NCBI GenBank assembly: GCA_039545355.1
Contig: BCJJ01000011.1
Coordinates: 392,702 to 456,701 of the forward strand
Direction of reading: 5' to 3'
Length of the DNA stretch: 64,000 nucleotides
Source: Trichosporon coremiiforme
Lineage: Eukaryota; Basidiomycota; Tremellomycetes; Trichosporonales; Trichosporonaceae
Positions 23,973-34,458 of the stretch are shown in pieces. Every line of letters begins with the position of its first letter. Position 1 is the first letter of the stretch. The notes below the pieces were generated by a model that was given only the letters and a program-made list of their open reading frames with translations, did not search any database and was not told where the DNA came from. A program made the translations under genes and the position numbers.

Positions 23973-25300
23973 TCAGAAGAAGCGCCACCAGATGAAGAGG
24001 GTGATGAAGAAGATGAGACCGCCGACGGGCGCCCACTTTCGGATCAGGAGGTCGATGTTGATTTGCCGTGCCGCTTTCCTGTACTTGGCCGACTCGGAGC
24101 GGAGCGACGTCGAAAGCGTGGACATGCCTGGAAGTCAGCTTCAACGAACAGGAGTTGTTGTCAGCTGGGGCAGAGTGCAGCGACGTGGAGGAGTACAGCC
24201 TGGACTGCCGCAAACCTTCGCGCTGGCGTAGCGCACAATGGTTGTTGACGGCTGCGGAGACCCTAACTCCGGTTATAGTGACACCCTGGCTAGCTTCACT
24301 CCACGCCAGTCCCATTTCGGGTTGCACGCCGGTCAGCACTACTCACGGTCAAGCGAGTCGCCACGCCACAGCAAGTCCTCCATGTTCTTGGTCATGATGC
24401 GCGTCACGTCCTTGAGGTTCTCGTTCAGCTGGTCCAGCTGCGTGGCGCCCTGCTGCTGTCCATTCGTCAACGATCTTGAGTCCTTGTACAGCCGGGTCGT
24501 CTTGGAGATGAACGTGTCTGGGATGTTAGCTCGACAAAGCAGAAGTTGGAGCTCATTCTCGATCTGCGCGGCTTTCGACATGACGACCTCCCGCAGATCA
24601 CACGCAGGACAGGAGGGATAAACTCACCAAAGCCCATGAAAGCATACGGCCTCTGCGCGCTGTCAATCTTGTCGCCGTAAGATCGCTGGAACTCCTTGCT
24701 CAACTCGTCAAGGTACGAGAACGCAAGCTTGCGCGGGTACGACGAGTCGCAGATGCACATGTAGATCGCAGGGCCGACAATGAGGTAGCTGATGTCAGCT
24801 TGCAACCTATCCTCTCGCAGCTTGCGCATCCCAGGTCATAGTCTCATCACGCCTGTCCAGCAGGGTGGCTTACCCTCCAAGGAGCAGCGCGGAGCTCGAG
24901 ACACGGGCGATCAAACCGGGCAGTACTCACTGAAGAGTGTAATCGCCAGACTCAATGGAGCAAGCCGGCTCAGAGTTGGGGGTCAGACGACGGAAGATGA
25001 GCTTGCTTTGCTGCTTGTACTCGGTGAGAGCCTTCTCGGTCTGGGCGTTAGCTGTACCGAAGCGTTGAACAGCTGGCAAATTCTTCAAGCAGAGAAGTCC
25101 ACTAAAGTGGAGAAAGGTCGCTGCGTGCGCAGCTCATGGCATATCCGAAATGGCCACCGGCTACTGGACTTCTCAACCAGACCTTCCCCGGGAATAACCT
25201 CGCCGTGAGCTCAGCCGAGAACACTCACAGTCTCATCGTCCACGCTCGCGGCGAGCGGGAGTCCGTCGCTAATTCTAAAGATCGTAGTTGAGCGAACCAT
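23973..25300 (-). CDS. SEC22: R-SNARE Sec22 (ER-Golgi vesicle fusion)
   Basis: Five exons (25300-25229, 25040-24931, 24788-24628, 24517-24347, 24127-23973) give 222 residues, the usual length. The N-terminal longin domain reads MVRSTTIFRISDGLPLAASV, then YLIVGPAIYMCICDSSYPRK. The SNARE helix spans about residues 130-190 (QLDQLNENLKDVTRIM, then MEDLLWRGDSLDRM). A C-terminal membrane anchor ends the protein (GGLIFFITLFIWWRFF). It acts on vesicles moving between ER and Golgi. The introns are unusually long for this window (188, 142, 110 and 219 nt, against 35-50 elsewhere). Phases agree at every junction. The start is the only ATG that yields the conserved longin strand. Confidence 0.95.
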
Positions 25301-25695
25301 GATGCGGTGCTACTTCTTGTTGTTGTTGTTGAGTTGGCAGAAAGTGACGCGTCATGTCCATGTTGGCAGCGAGACGCTGTCGCCTGCCTCCACGGCCCAG
25401 CGGGCCTCCACCGCGACGCTTTTGCCTCCGCGTCATTGACATCGCCACTCAGGTCGTCTGTGCACTCGTGGGGGTAGCGAAGCACACTACACCGCAGCAT
25501 AGGAAGCCGGAACGATGCTTAAACTGAAGGCAAAGATCTCAAACGTCTTTTGGGCTATGCATGGGGGCACATAGGCGAGGAAAACGCGATTCGATTTTCA
25601 TGAAGACGGTATATCAGAACTCAAGAAGCGAAGACCTCCAAAGAGATCGCAGCGTAAACTTCGTGGTGGTGCTGCGGTTAATGAGGTTGCACGTG
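25301..25695. other. Spacer upstream of SEC22 and tRNA-Gly
   Basis: About 395 bp holding the SEC22 promoter and the 5' flank of the tRNA-Gly gene. A TTGTTGTTGTTG run lies at about 25317-25331, just upstream of the SEC22 ATG. A CACGTG hexamer (25690-25695) abuts the tRNA start. No protein gene seen. Confidence 0.5.
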
Positions 25696-25773
25696 ACATC
25701 TATGGTGAAATGGTATCATGCATCGTTGCCATGTGGATTCGATGCGGTGGGGGTTCGATTCCCCCTGGATGTA
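25696..25773 (+). tRNA. tRNA-Gly (anticodon GCC) with a 7-nt intron
   Basis: The acceptor ACATCTA pairs over seven positions with TGGATGT (25766-25772), with one T-G pair; discriminator A at 25773. The D-arm is GTGA, AATGGTA loop, TCAT. The anticodon stem CATCG pairs with CGATG. The 14-base loop becomes a normal 7-base loop with anticodon GCC (25728-25730) if seven bases after position 37 (25732-25738) are removed. The T-arm GGGGG, TTCGATT, CCCCC is perfect. A T6 run at 25781-25786 is the terminator. Starting with A1 rather than G1 is unusual for tRNA-Gly. Confidence 0.88.
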
Positions 25774-26090
25774 ATCTCTCTTTTTTGTCTCCGGAAGGAA
25801 GAAGCTGGAAGTCCGACATGTAAGCGGACGCCTCAGAACCGGGGGCGAGAAAGCTGTGAACATGAACATTACGTCGGGGATGGACGTCGAGCTCGGCAGC
25901 ATGCAGGGGCAACTCCCGGTTGTTTTCGTGTCTAGTCTTACATAACAACACTTTTGGCTGCTCTCGATGCGAGTGGGGAGCGTCGACAGGATGCCCGAGT
26001 AGTTCTTCACGTCATGCATATACAACGAAACCTGCGCTGTAGGCTAAGTTAAGGATACAAATCTACTGGCAAGGGGCACCCGGAGCTCTA
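25774..26090. other. Spacer between tRNA-Gly and zinc-cluster gene
   Basis: 317 bp with the tRNA terminator and the 3' untranslated region of the zinc-cluster gene. Nothing else recognised. Confidence 0.5.
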
Positions 26091-28400
26091 CTAGGGGTGC
26101 GGCGGGTGCTGCGGATGAGGCTGGTGGTGAGGAGGAGGGTGGTGGGGTTGCTGCGGCTGAGGCTGGAACGACATCTGTTGTGGCGGAGGACCCGTGGGCG
26201 GGGGCTGAGAACCGGTGGCATTCTGATCGCCGAAGAAGTTGAGAAGGAAAGGCGGCCAGTCTGTCAAGGCCGTGGGGTCGCTGAGATCGAACGGCGGCAG
26301 GTCCGGGATGAGTCCGCCCAGGTCGGGGGCCTGCGGCATGAAGCCAGTTGTCGGGCGGGGAGCGTAAGCCTGTCCGCGCTCTTGGTCGTCGCGCTGCTGC
26401 CCAATGTGTTGCCAAGTGCTGACCATGGAGTTCATGGCGGCGTTGGTCTCCTGCGGGCTCGTCGCGGGTAGAGGTACAGACGCGCGAACGGGTGTGCGCA
26501 CCTCCTGCAGAGCAGTTTCCAGGCGAGACGCAAGCATGTGGCGCAAGCTGGGTGCCGCCTGCTGCGTGCATGTGAGGAGGTTGAGGTGGTTCTGAATCAG
26601 GTTCAGATCCTCCTGGTCGGCAGCTCCTGATGCCCACGCCTGTAACAGGATTAGGGACGCATTCGTGATAATGACTAGGTCCCAGGACGACCAGACCTCA
26701 AACCCGCTCGCCTCGATCTTGAGTACGACACGGGACGACTCGAGCAGAGGCTCGCGCTCAGAGGCGCCGGTTGCCGCGACACCAAGAAGGGGGAAGAAAA
26801 TGCTGAACACAAACAGCTTGTGCAGGTGGTAGTTCAGCAGGATGATCGAGCGCACGTACAGCGACGCATTTGTCGTGTCCGCCGCGCACCGCGAGTACCA
26901 AGTGTCGATCTCGATGGCCCACGACCGGATCGCGGCCATGTCGTCTGGCTCAGCTGTGATGTGTCGCTGCTTCGGGTCGTTGTTCAGGCACACCGTCTCC
27001 CACACGGTCGGCAGACCGCGGCCCACGAAGCGCGGCATGCGGCGCTGCATGATCTCGAGCAGCTCGCCAATGGGTGCGCCGGCGTTCATCGTCGGCGATC
27101 CGGACCGCGCGGGGGAGAAGGGAGGGTCGGGAGGCGAACGCGGAAGTGCGGGGCAAATGAGGTGCAGCGACGAGTGTTCAAGCTCAATGGTCTGCTGTCA
27201 GCTTCCAGTGTGTGTAACTCTTAGCTTACCCTCAGTCCTTCCCAAAGACCGCGCCACTCAGACTGACGTCGTCCGCGTTCTTCAGCGGTGCCATCTAACA
27301 GGAGGCGGTAGGCCGTGTTGACCCACATGCCGAGCGTGTCGACCCAGCCGACTGCGAGCAGACCAACGAGGATAATCGCCAGCACGTCGTCAAACTTAGC
27401 GCTGACTGGACCATCTTCCCCAAGGATGCACGTGCCGCGTATGGGACATTCGGGGACCGCGAGTGTACCGACAGCACGAGTGAAGGCTTTGAAGTAGACA
27501 GGCTGGTGTCGGGCGAGATCGGCGCTGGGGATGTGCGCAGCTCCGACGTAGAGGATGGCAACCGCCAGAAGCGGAGTAGGGTGAACGAACGAGACCTGGC
27601 CGGAGAAGAAGTGCAAGCCTGGCATGTGTGATCGGAAGCTGATGTCAGTTACCAAAGCTGAAGAGACGACTCACGACTCCCAGATGGGGCAAATGACACT
27701 CGGCGACCAGGCTTCCTCGGCCGCGATGTGCGCGGGAAGCTCGTCCTTCAGCCTCTCGATGGCCTGCAGAACGCCCTGGTACTCGCCCTCGGTGCGGCCC
27801 TCGCCTTCCTCGCGGATGAGACCCAGGGAGGGCAGAGAGGGCGGATCCGTAGTATCAGTTGGGGTTGGCCCAAGCTGGATGCGAGAGATAGTGCCGTTCT
27901 TAGCCAGCTGCTGAAAGAGAGCCTCGAAGCGAGTGTTGGCAGCCTCGAGCTGCTTCAGACGCTGTGTCACCTGGCTGCGCCACAGTTCGGTGCAGGTGTG
28001 TGACGGGTAGGGTCCCGGCGACCACGGTCGTGCGGCGTTCGCTCTAGGGATAAAGTCGCAGCTCGCTCCAGTACGTCGGCAGCGACGACAGCTGCGGATG
28101 TCAGCATTGATGTGCCTTGGTCGTGTGCGTGTGAGTTGGAAACTCACGGTGGGTCATTGGCCCCGATACATTTCATTTTGAGGGAGCGGCATCGTGCTGC
28201 GGCGTTGTCAGTTTCATGCTGATCGGATCCATGGAGGTTCGTTACGTACTACAGGCCTGCGATGTGCGTCCTGAGCTGAGCTTGCGCTTCTTGTTGCCTG
28301 AGGCATCTTTGGAGTCGTTGTGTGGTGAGTCGGGGTCGTGGTCGTGTTCATGTTCTGAAGGGGAGACGGGGGGCGGGGTTCTTGGCGATGGATCGGGCAT
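26091..28400 (-). CDS. Zn2Cys6 zinc-cluster transcription factor
   Basis: Five exons (28400-28250, 28196-28148, 28091-27675, 27638-27230, 27191-26091) encode about 708 residues. The DNA-binding cluster is at residues 50-78: C50-X2-C53-X6-C60-X7-C68-X2-C71-X6-C78, preceded by a basic KKRK patch. It is split over three exons. A coiled-coil dimerisation segment follows (RLKQLEAANTRFEALFQQLA). The middle region is helical and hydrophobic, as in the fungal regulatory domain (LAIILVGLLAVGWVDTLGMW). The C-terminus is Pro/Gln/His-rich, likely an activation region (QPQPQQPHHPPPHHQPHPQ). It should act in the nucleus; its targets cannot be told from sequence. The start is the ATG in frame with the cluster; an upstream ATG in another frame is ignored. 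Confidence 0.9.
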
Positions 28401-28909
28401 GGCTTATCGATCGCGGCTTGCGCGCAGGGATAACTAGGGGCAGCGCAGCTATCAGCGAGCGCAGAGCGCGAGGAAGGAGCAGGGGTGGCAGGGGAGAGCA
28501 AGGGGCGAGCGATATCAACAGCGAGATGCAAGCCTTCCCCCGGCATACCCGGCTAAAGATCCGAGACAGCCCCCAGTCAACGGTGCCGAGGTGGTCACCG
28601 CTGTCAGCAACCTACACGTCATTCATACCACGTGACTCAATCATCACATCCCCCCTTCTCAGTCTGCTTTGGTCCAGTGCTTTGGGTCACCAGCGGACCA
28701 CTGAGTAATCCTGCCGAGCCACTCAATCCACCCATCGCCGACGACGTTGCCGCCGTCAAGTCCGACTGCCCCGTTGAGAGGTTGAAACAGAAAACCCCCA
28801 GAAAAACGTTCTAGCCGCTCAAACGCACAAGAACGACCCCATACCGACCTCCAGCGCCTCATATCAGCCCCACGACCCACCCCACGCACCTTTTACCCCG
28901 CCGTTCGAC
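28401..28909. promoter_or_regulatory. Divergent promoter, zinc-cluster gene and SIT4/PP6 gene
   Basis: 509 bp shared upstream region with a CACGTG E-box followed by AC (28629-28634). No other clear element. Confidence 0.45.
28629..28634. promoter_or_regulatory. CACGTG E-box between zinc-cluster gene and SIT4
   Basis: Palindromic bHLH site in the divergent promoter; reads CACGTGAC, a good match to the Cbf1-type core. Confidence 0.4.
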
Positions 28910-30245
28910 ATGACGATTGACTATGATCAGTCGGACCCCGACAAGTGGATCGAGCGAGTGAGTGTTGCTCTCACAGCAGCGCAGGGACGCCACCAGTGCT
29001 CCCGAGGGATTCATTAGCGTGCTCCTCGGCATCACACGACCGGCTCCAAGGCTCGAGCGTCAAACATGGAGCGCGTGCCTCTCGTCGGGTGTTTAGGGCA
29101 GTGTTGTGATTCGGTAGTGACCCGGGAGCCGGTGACGCACGACAGGTCCTGGAGGCCGCAGCTGCCGCAGTCCAAGAAGGAGGATGAAGGTGGCATGTGC
29201 TGACAAGTAGCTCCGAAAATGTCGCCATCTGCCAGAACGCCAGATGAAGGCGTTATGCCAGCGCGTCGGCGACCTGCTTCTCGAGGAGAGCAATGTGCAC
29301 CTCGTCCAGAGCCCGGTAACCGTGTGCGGTGACATCCACGGACAGTTCTGGGACGTCCTCGAGATCTTCCGGCAAGGAGGAGAAGCACCGGAGACGCAGT
29401 ACATCTTCATGGTGAGTGGGCGCGAGTGAGCTGCAGCTTTGCAGATCGTCAAAGTTCGACAAATAGCTGACACCACAGGGCGACTACGTGGACCGCGGAT
29501 ACTACTCGCTGGAGACGCTGTCGCTGCTCTTCGCGCTTAAGGCGCGGTATCCGGACCGCATCACGCTGCTGCGCGGCAACCACGAGAGCCGACAGATCAC
29601 GCAGGTATACGGCTTCTACGACGAGTGCATGAACAAGTACGGAAACCCGAGTGTGTGGCGTGCGTGCTGCAACGTCTTCGACAGCCTGAACCTCGCCGCT
29701 ATCATCGACTCTAGTATCCTTTGTGTGCATGGCGGTCTGTCGCCGGATATCCGCACACTCGACCAGGTCCGCACGATATCGCGCGCGCAGGAGGTGCCGC
29801 ACGAGGGACCGTTTTGTGGTGAGTACACCGGCTGATTGCAGTCTCAGACGGTGCCAATGCTGTTTATATCGGATCTCAGCTGATGGCAGACCTCATGTGG
29901 TCCGATCCGGACGATGTCGAGACATGGGGTGTCTCGCCCCGAGGCGCGGGCTGGCTCTTCGGCGCCAAGGTGACGCACGAGTTCAACCACGTGAACAACC
30001 TGAACCTGATTGCGCGCGCGCACCAGCTCGTGCAAGAGGGCTACAAGCACATGTTCGACGATGCGCTCGTGACGGTCTGGTCTGCTCCCAATTACTGCTA
30101 CAGATGCGGCAACTCGGCGTCCATCATGCAGGTCGACAGCAATGGCAAGACATCGTTCAAGGTCTACGAGGCCGCGATCGAGAACCAGACCGACAACAGG
30201 AACCCGGCCATGCGGAGGGCCGGCGCGCCGAGTTACTTTGTGTAA
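28910..30245 (+). CDS. SIT4: Serine/threonine phosphatase catalytic subunit, SIT4/PP6 type
   Basis: Four exons (28910-28957, 29211-29411, 29479-29818, 29890-30245) give 314 residues. All metal-binding phosphatase motifs are present: GDIHGQ (about residue 55), GDYVDRG (84-90, starting exactly at a splice junction), RGNHES (about 115), [13 protein letters not shown], and [11 protein letters not shown]. The N-terminal [17 protein letters not shown], and [22 protein letters not shown], match SIT4/PP6 better than PP2A or PP4. In yeast Sit4 acts with SAP subunits in TOR signalling, the cell cycle and tRNA modification. The last residues are SYFV, where the family normally ends in YFL, the leucine that is carboxymethylated. 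The first intron is long (253 nt). It is divergent from the zinc-cluster gene and convergent with KRR1. Confidence 0.95.
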
Positions 30246-30522
30246 ACACGCCTCAGCAAGCTCAGCATGCGTCATAGAGCAGCCGAGTGCGACTCAAGCA
30301 CTCCCGCCGCACCCCAGCATCGACTCGCTCCACCGGCCGAGCCGTAGAGCACAGTTAGACTCCCAGATACCCCCTTGGCCGCCTACCTGGCCAGTTGTAC
30401 AACAGAACATGCATGATTGCTATCTATCGCGGCCCTGGGCGTACTCAGCCATGAGTGCCCTTTTGGTCCCAGCCGTCTATCTGAGACACCGTCTCCCACC
30501 ATCGGACTTGCCGCCAGCAAGC

Positions 30523-31734
30523 TTACATAGCGTCCTCGGCACGCTTCCTCTTCTTCCTCCTCTCCTCGAGCGAGGGCGCGGCCGTCTCCTCCGGAGCAAC
30601 GAAGGCCTCCTCGCGCTGCGCGCGCTTCTTCTCCGACTTCTCGGCCTGGCGCTCCTCGCGTTCGGCACGGGCCGCGGCCTCCTTCTCCTTCGGCTTGAGG
30701 AAGTACTCTCCGGTCTGGAGGGCGACGTCGAGCTTGCTCTGCGCCGGCGCGGGCGGGAAGGGCGTGTACACCTTTGCCTTCTTCTTGGCGGGCTCTGCGC
30801 CGCCGGCAGCATTCTTCTTCGCCGTCTTCTCCGACGTCTTCAGGTGCTTCTTCTGGAACTCTGTGGGGGTTAGCTTGGCCAGAGAAGAAGTAAGGTAGCT
30901 GCTGGGGCACGTACTGGGGAGGAAACGGTCCCAGGACTCGTTGGCCAGCTTCGGGTCCTTGGCGAGCTCGCGGCGGATCATGAGCTCCTTGATGCGGTAG
31001 ATCGGGTGGATGTTGTGCATGCAGTCGATGATGATGCGGCGCACCTCCTTCAAACCCTTGTAGGATCCCATGCACGACACCGTGTTGCCCTGCACGAGCA
31101 CGTAACAGTCGGTGAGCAGCTCGATGGCCTTGAGCGTTGATCCGCCAGGGCCGACAATACGCTGGCGACGCTTGACGAAGCGCTCCTTGTTACGCACGAT
31201 GCCCGAGATCTTGACAATGTCGCACGCAATCCCGTCCTGCAGCACCTTCATCGCCTGCGGGGCGCTGACACCACGCGCGAGCAGCTTGAGCAGGTCGCGC
31301 GCCTTGAAGATGATATACGGGTCCCAGGTCTTGCGCGTCGTGTGCACGCTCATCTTGCCCGCAATCAGGTCCAGAGTACATCCGAGGCCGTACGAGTCCA
31401 GCGTCGACGTGATCTGGCCCCACACGCTGCGAAGGTACGGCTCACGGTACTTCGGGAAGAGAAGGGCGAAGCTGGACTCCTCGAGGAAGGGCGTGTGCGA
31501 GGACGCATCCGGGGCGGTCATCGGCTCGATCTTCCAGTGGTCCACGTCCTCCGTGTCCCAAGCTGGTTGTTAGCTTGAAGCTCAACGGGAAGCCCGGCAG
31601 CTTGGGCAGGAGGTGCAGGGTTACTCACGCTTGTCCTTCCTGTGCCTCTTGTTCTTGTTGACCTGCTCCTCGACGGCAACATCCTCGCCATTCTCCTCAA
31701 CGCGGGCCTTCTTCTTGCTCTTGTCCTTGGCCAT
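30523..31734 (-). CDS. KRR1: KRR1 small-subunit processome component (KH domain)
   Basis: Three exons (31734-31629, 31562-30915, 30860-30523) give 363 residues. A Lys-rich start ([11 protein letters not shown]) is followed by the conserved [15 protein letters not shown]. The region around residues 55-190 holds the KH-like fold, with [15 protein letters not shown] near residue 170 and [20 protein letters not shown]. The C-terminus is a long basic coiled tail ([20 protein letters not shown]). Krr1 acts in the nucleolus in 40S assembly at early pre-rRNA cleavage sites. The second intron is exactly 54 nt and has no stop in frame, so retention would insert 18 residues. Its splice sites (GTACGT, CTAAC, CACAG) and the resulting RFLPKFQKKH join support removal. 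Confidence 0.95.
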
Positions 31735-32021
31735 GGTGTCTAGTCGAAGATGTGTGTTATCACGAGACCAATGACTTCACAGCCTGGTGGCGGCAGCGAC
31801 AACAGATGGCTTCTGAAATTTCAGCGGTGGAGGGTGCCAGGCGTGCACATTCATTCACGGGCCTAACAGCAAATCTGGCGGAGATGACGGGTTAGGCCGG
31901 CGACTTTCACCACCGTTCCCACGTGCCCGCTATCGGCGATCAATCGCGATCGAGAAAGATTTCGCGATAAGGACAGCCCGACGACAAACGTTTGTTCACA
32001 ACAACAATATCCATAAACACC
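31735..32021. promoter_or_regulatory. Divergent promoter, KRR1 and APRT
   Basis: 287 bp shared upstream region with a CACGTG E-box at 31920-31925, about midway to the APRT start. Confidence 0.45.
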
Positions 32022-32883
32022 ATGTCTGACGTCGCTTTCCTCAAGTCTTGCCTCGGCCAGTACCCTGACTGGCCCAAGAAGGTGAGTCCTTTTTCTGAGC
32101 TCTCTCTCCCCGCGCTTCGCCCATCATCTTCCGTTCGGCCGTCAGTGCCGAGCTCGGACCGCCGACCGCATCGGCGAGGAAGGCTGACGAGGTGTCGGCG
32201 GGCAGTGTTTCTCACGCTGCAATGTGTCGTCACGGCTAGCTAACCCCCAGGGCGTCACCTTCCTCGACATCTTCCCCATCCTGCGCGACCCCTATGCGCT
32301 CGAGACCCTCGTCACCCACCTCGTCTCGCACATCACCCAGCAGTACACCACCAAGCCTGACGTGATTGTCGGTCTTGACGCTCGTGGGTTCCTCCTCGGC
32401 CCCATCATTGCCATGCGCCTCGGTGCCGCCTTCGTCCCCGTCCGCAAGGCCGGCAAGCTCCCTGGACAGTGCGAGGTCGCCGAGTTCGAGAAGGAGTACG
32501 GAGTCGACCGCTTCGAGATGCAGAAGGGCGCTATCAAGCCCGGCCAGACTGTCATCGTCTTTGAGTGAGTGTTGGCGCATGCGACGTCTGTGGGAGGTGT
32601 GGGATAGGCCCAACCTGCACGCTGGTGCGAGGCCCGATTTCTCGCTCTGTTGATTGTTGATGAGGTTGAGATCACCCTCAGATATTAGCTTGAGTGCGGA
32701 CATCGTTCGCTAACATCCAGCGACCTCATTGCCACTGGTGGCTCTGCCGCCGCCGCCGGCGAGCTCATCAAGAAGGAGGGCGGCAAGACCCTCGAGTACA
32801 TCTTCATCGTCGGCCTTCCCTTCCTCAAGGGCCACGAGCGGCTCGACGCCCCCGCGTACTGGATGGTCGAGGCTGAGGACTAA
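32022..32883 (+). CDS. APT1: Adenine phosphoribosyltransferase
   Basis: Three exons (32022-32081, 32251-32564, 32721-32883) give 178 residues, the normal size. It converts adenine and PRPP to AMP in purine salvage, in the cytoplasm. The conserved core is KGVTFLDIFPILRDP, VIVGLDARGFLLGP, the FVPVRKAGKLPG segment, and the PRPP-binding loop VIVFDDLIATGGS, whose second Asp codon is split by the second intron. The end is WMVEAED. Both introns are longer than usual here (169 and 156 nt). The start is the first ATG after a CAA-rich leader. Confidence 0.96.
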
Positions 32884-33147
32884 GCGCATTTGTCCTCTAG
32901 ACAACGGCGGCCGTTCATCCGGCCGCACGTATAGACGCGTTGTACGTGATGCATAGACGGGATACCCCTACCGAACCTTCTTATCAGTGTACAGTCGAAG
33001 TGTGGTTGGTGTCTGGTGGGGAATTAAAGTGGCCGTCTGGCATCTCTGTTATCTATGGAAAGTCGAGGGGTGTGTATCGGCCAACATTACGGCCGTGTAA
33101 AGTGTGTATCTATGTGTTTTGTGCGGTTACTCCAGCGGATGACGCTT

Positions 33148-34458
33148 CTAGTGCCTATCGCCGTTGCTGCCATTGTGGTTGTCGCCATTCTCGCCTGAGA
33201 GCAGCCCACGGCGTTCTTCCTCGGTCCCACGCTCGCCGCGGAAGAAGCCACGAATCGGGCCGAAGACGGCCTCAATGAAGGCATCGCGGACACGGTAGAT
33301 CCACGGTTTGCGCGGGTCGATGCGGTCGGTGCGGATACGCGCCGAGGCGTCGACGAGGGTCGTCAGCGTGAAGTAGAGCGCGGCCAGTGTCGACAACGCC
33401 GAAGACGCGCTGATCATGAACATGATGATCACTGTTGTTAGCTGGTCATCGCAATATTGTCAACTGAGATACTCACTCTGCAGACGCGCCGCTTGCTCGA
33501 CACTCTTGCCTCCGACGATGGCTCCGGTCATCATTCCTGCTGGTCAGCTCAACGGCGTCGCGACACTAGCCTGAACGGCGGCGAGTTCCGCTCACTCAAA
33601 CTCATACACACCGGGGATACTGATGAGACCGATAATGCTCATCTGGTTCATCGTGGGGAGGAGGGCGAGTTTGAGCGCCTCGACCGCGATGGGTCGACAC
33701 GCCTCGAATCGACTTGCGCCCATCGCGAGTGCTGTCTCGATCTTGTCACGGCTGACTGTGAACTCGGTCGTGACGTTGTTGATGCCGACACCGATGGCGC
33801 TGATCGCGTTGCCGAGCAGCATGCCGAGGATCGGGACTGGGGGTTAGCTATGATAAAGGGAGCCTTCAAGCTGCGGGCTCACTGTACTGGTCCGGCTTCC
33901 AGAAAGGACGTTGCTGCATGGCGAAACGCTCGCCGAGAATCGAGATGGGAATCGTGCCACACATCATTGACAGGAGGATGAAGGGGAACTGAGCATTGTC
34001 AGTCTTCCCTCCCCGCTTCTGCTGCCTCAATCTGTGCCCGCAACAACGACGTCCTGTTACACTGCGCAACGTAACAGCCGTTCAGGCCTTCCCCCTAGCT
34101 GATCGGACTCCTTGTTTCCACTTACCATGCCAGTGTATCTTCTCTTAGCTTTGTTAAACGTTCCCTCGATCGCAGACAGATTCTCGAGCAGGAGAGCAAT
34201 TCCGATGACGGCAAAGATGTTGTTGCTGGCGAACACGGAACCGAGCACCTTGCTCATGACAGTGAGCTGAACGATGCATCGGCATGCGGCGACGAGGAGT
34301 CCTCGACCAATACCAAGTCCGAGCACTGTTGACAGAAGGGCGTCGAACAGCACAAAGAGGAAGCCGATCCCGACATTGACCCAGCTGAGGTCATTGGCGT
34401 CGCCGGGCTGCGTGGGGTCGTTGCCCGGCTTTGTCGAATTGAACATGCCCACATCCAT
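33148..34458 (-). CDS. UPF0014 (FetB/STAR2-like) membrane permease
   Basis: Five exons (34458-34126, 33988-33883, 33836-33612, 33536-33477, 33431-33148) give about 335 residues. The protein has about seven hydrophobic segments, including VNVGIGFLFVLFDALLSTVL, IFAVIGIALLLE, FPFILLSMMCGTIPIS, MNQMSIIGLISIPG and MFMISASSALSTLAAL. The ISIPGMMTGAIVGG motif is diagnostic of UPF0014. Bacterial FetB works with the ATPase FetA in iron export, and plant STAR2 with STAR1 in aluminium tolerance. No ATPase gene lies beside this one. The third donor is GTGTGT; a downstream GTGAGC would break the frame. The C-terminus is hydrophilic and Asn/Gly-rich (NGDNHNGSNG). Substrate unknown. Confidence 0.88.

Noticed and set aside
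33596..33612. GTGAGC donor after VYEFE in the permease gene
   Set aside because: It leaves two bases and breaks the conserved IPGMMTG motif; the upstream GTGTGT donor restores the family sequence.
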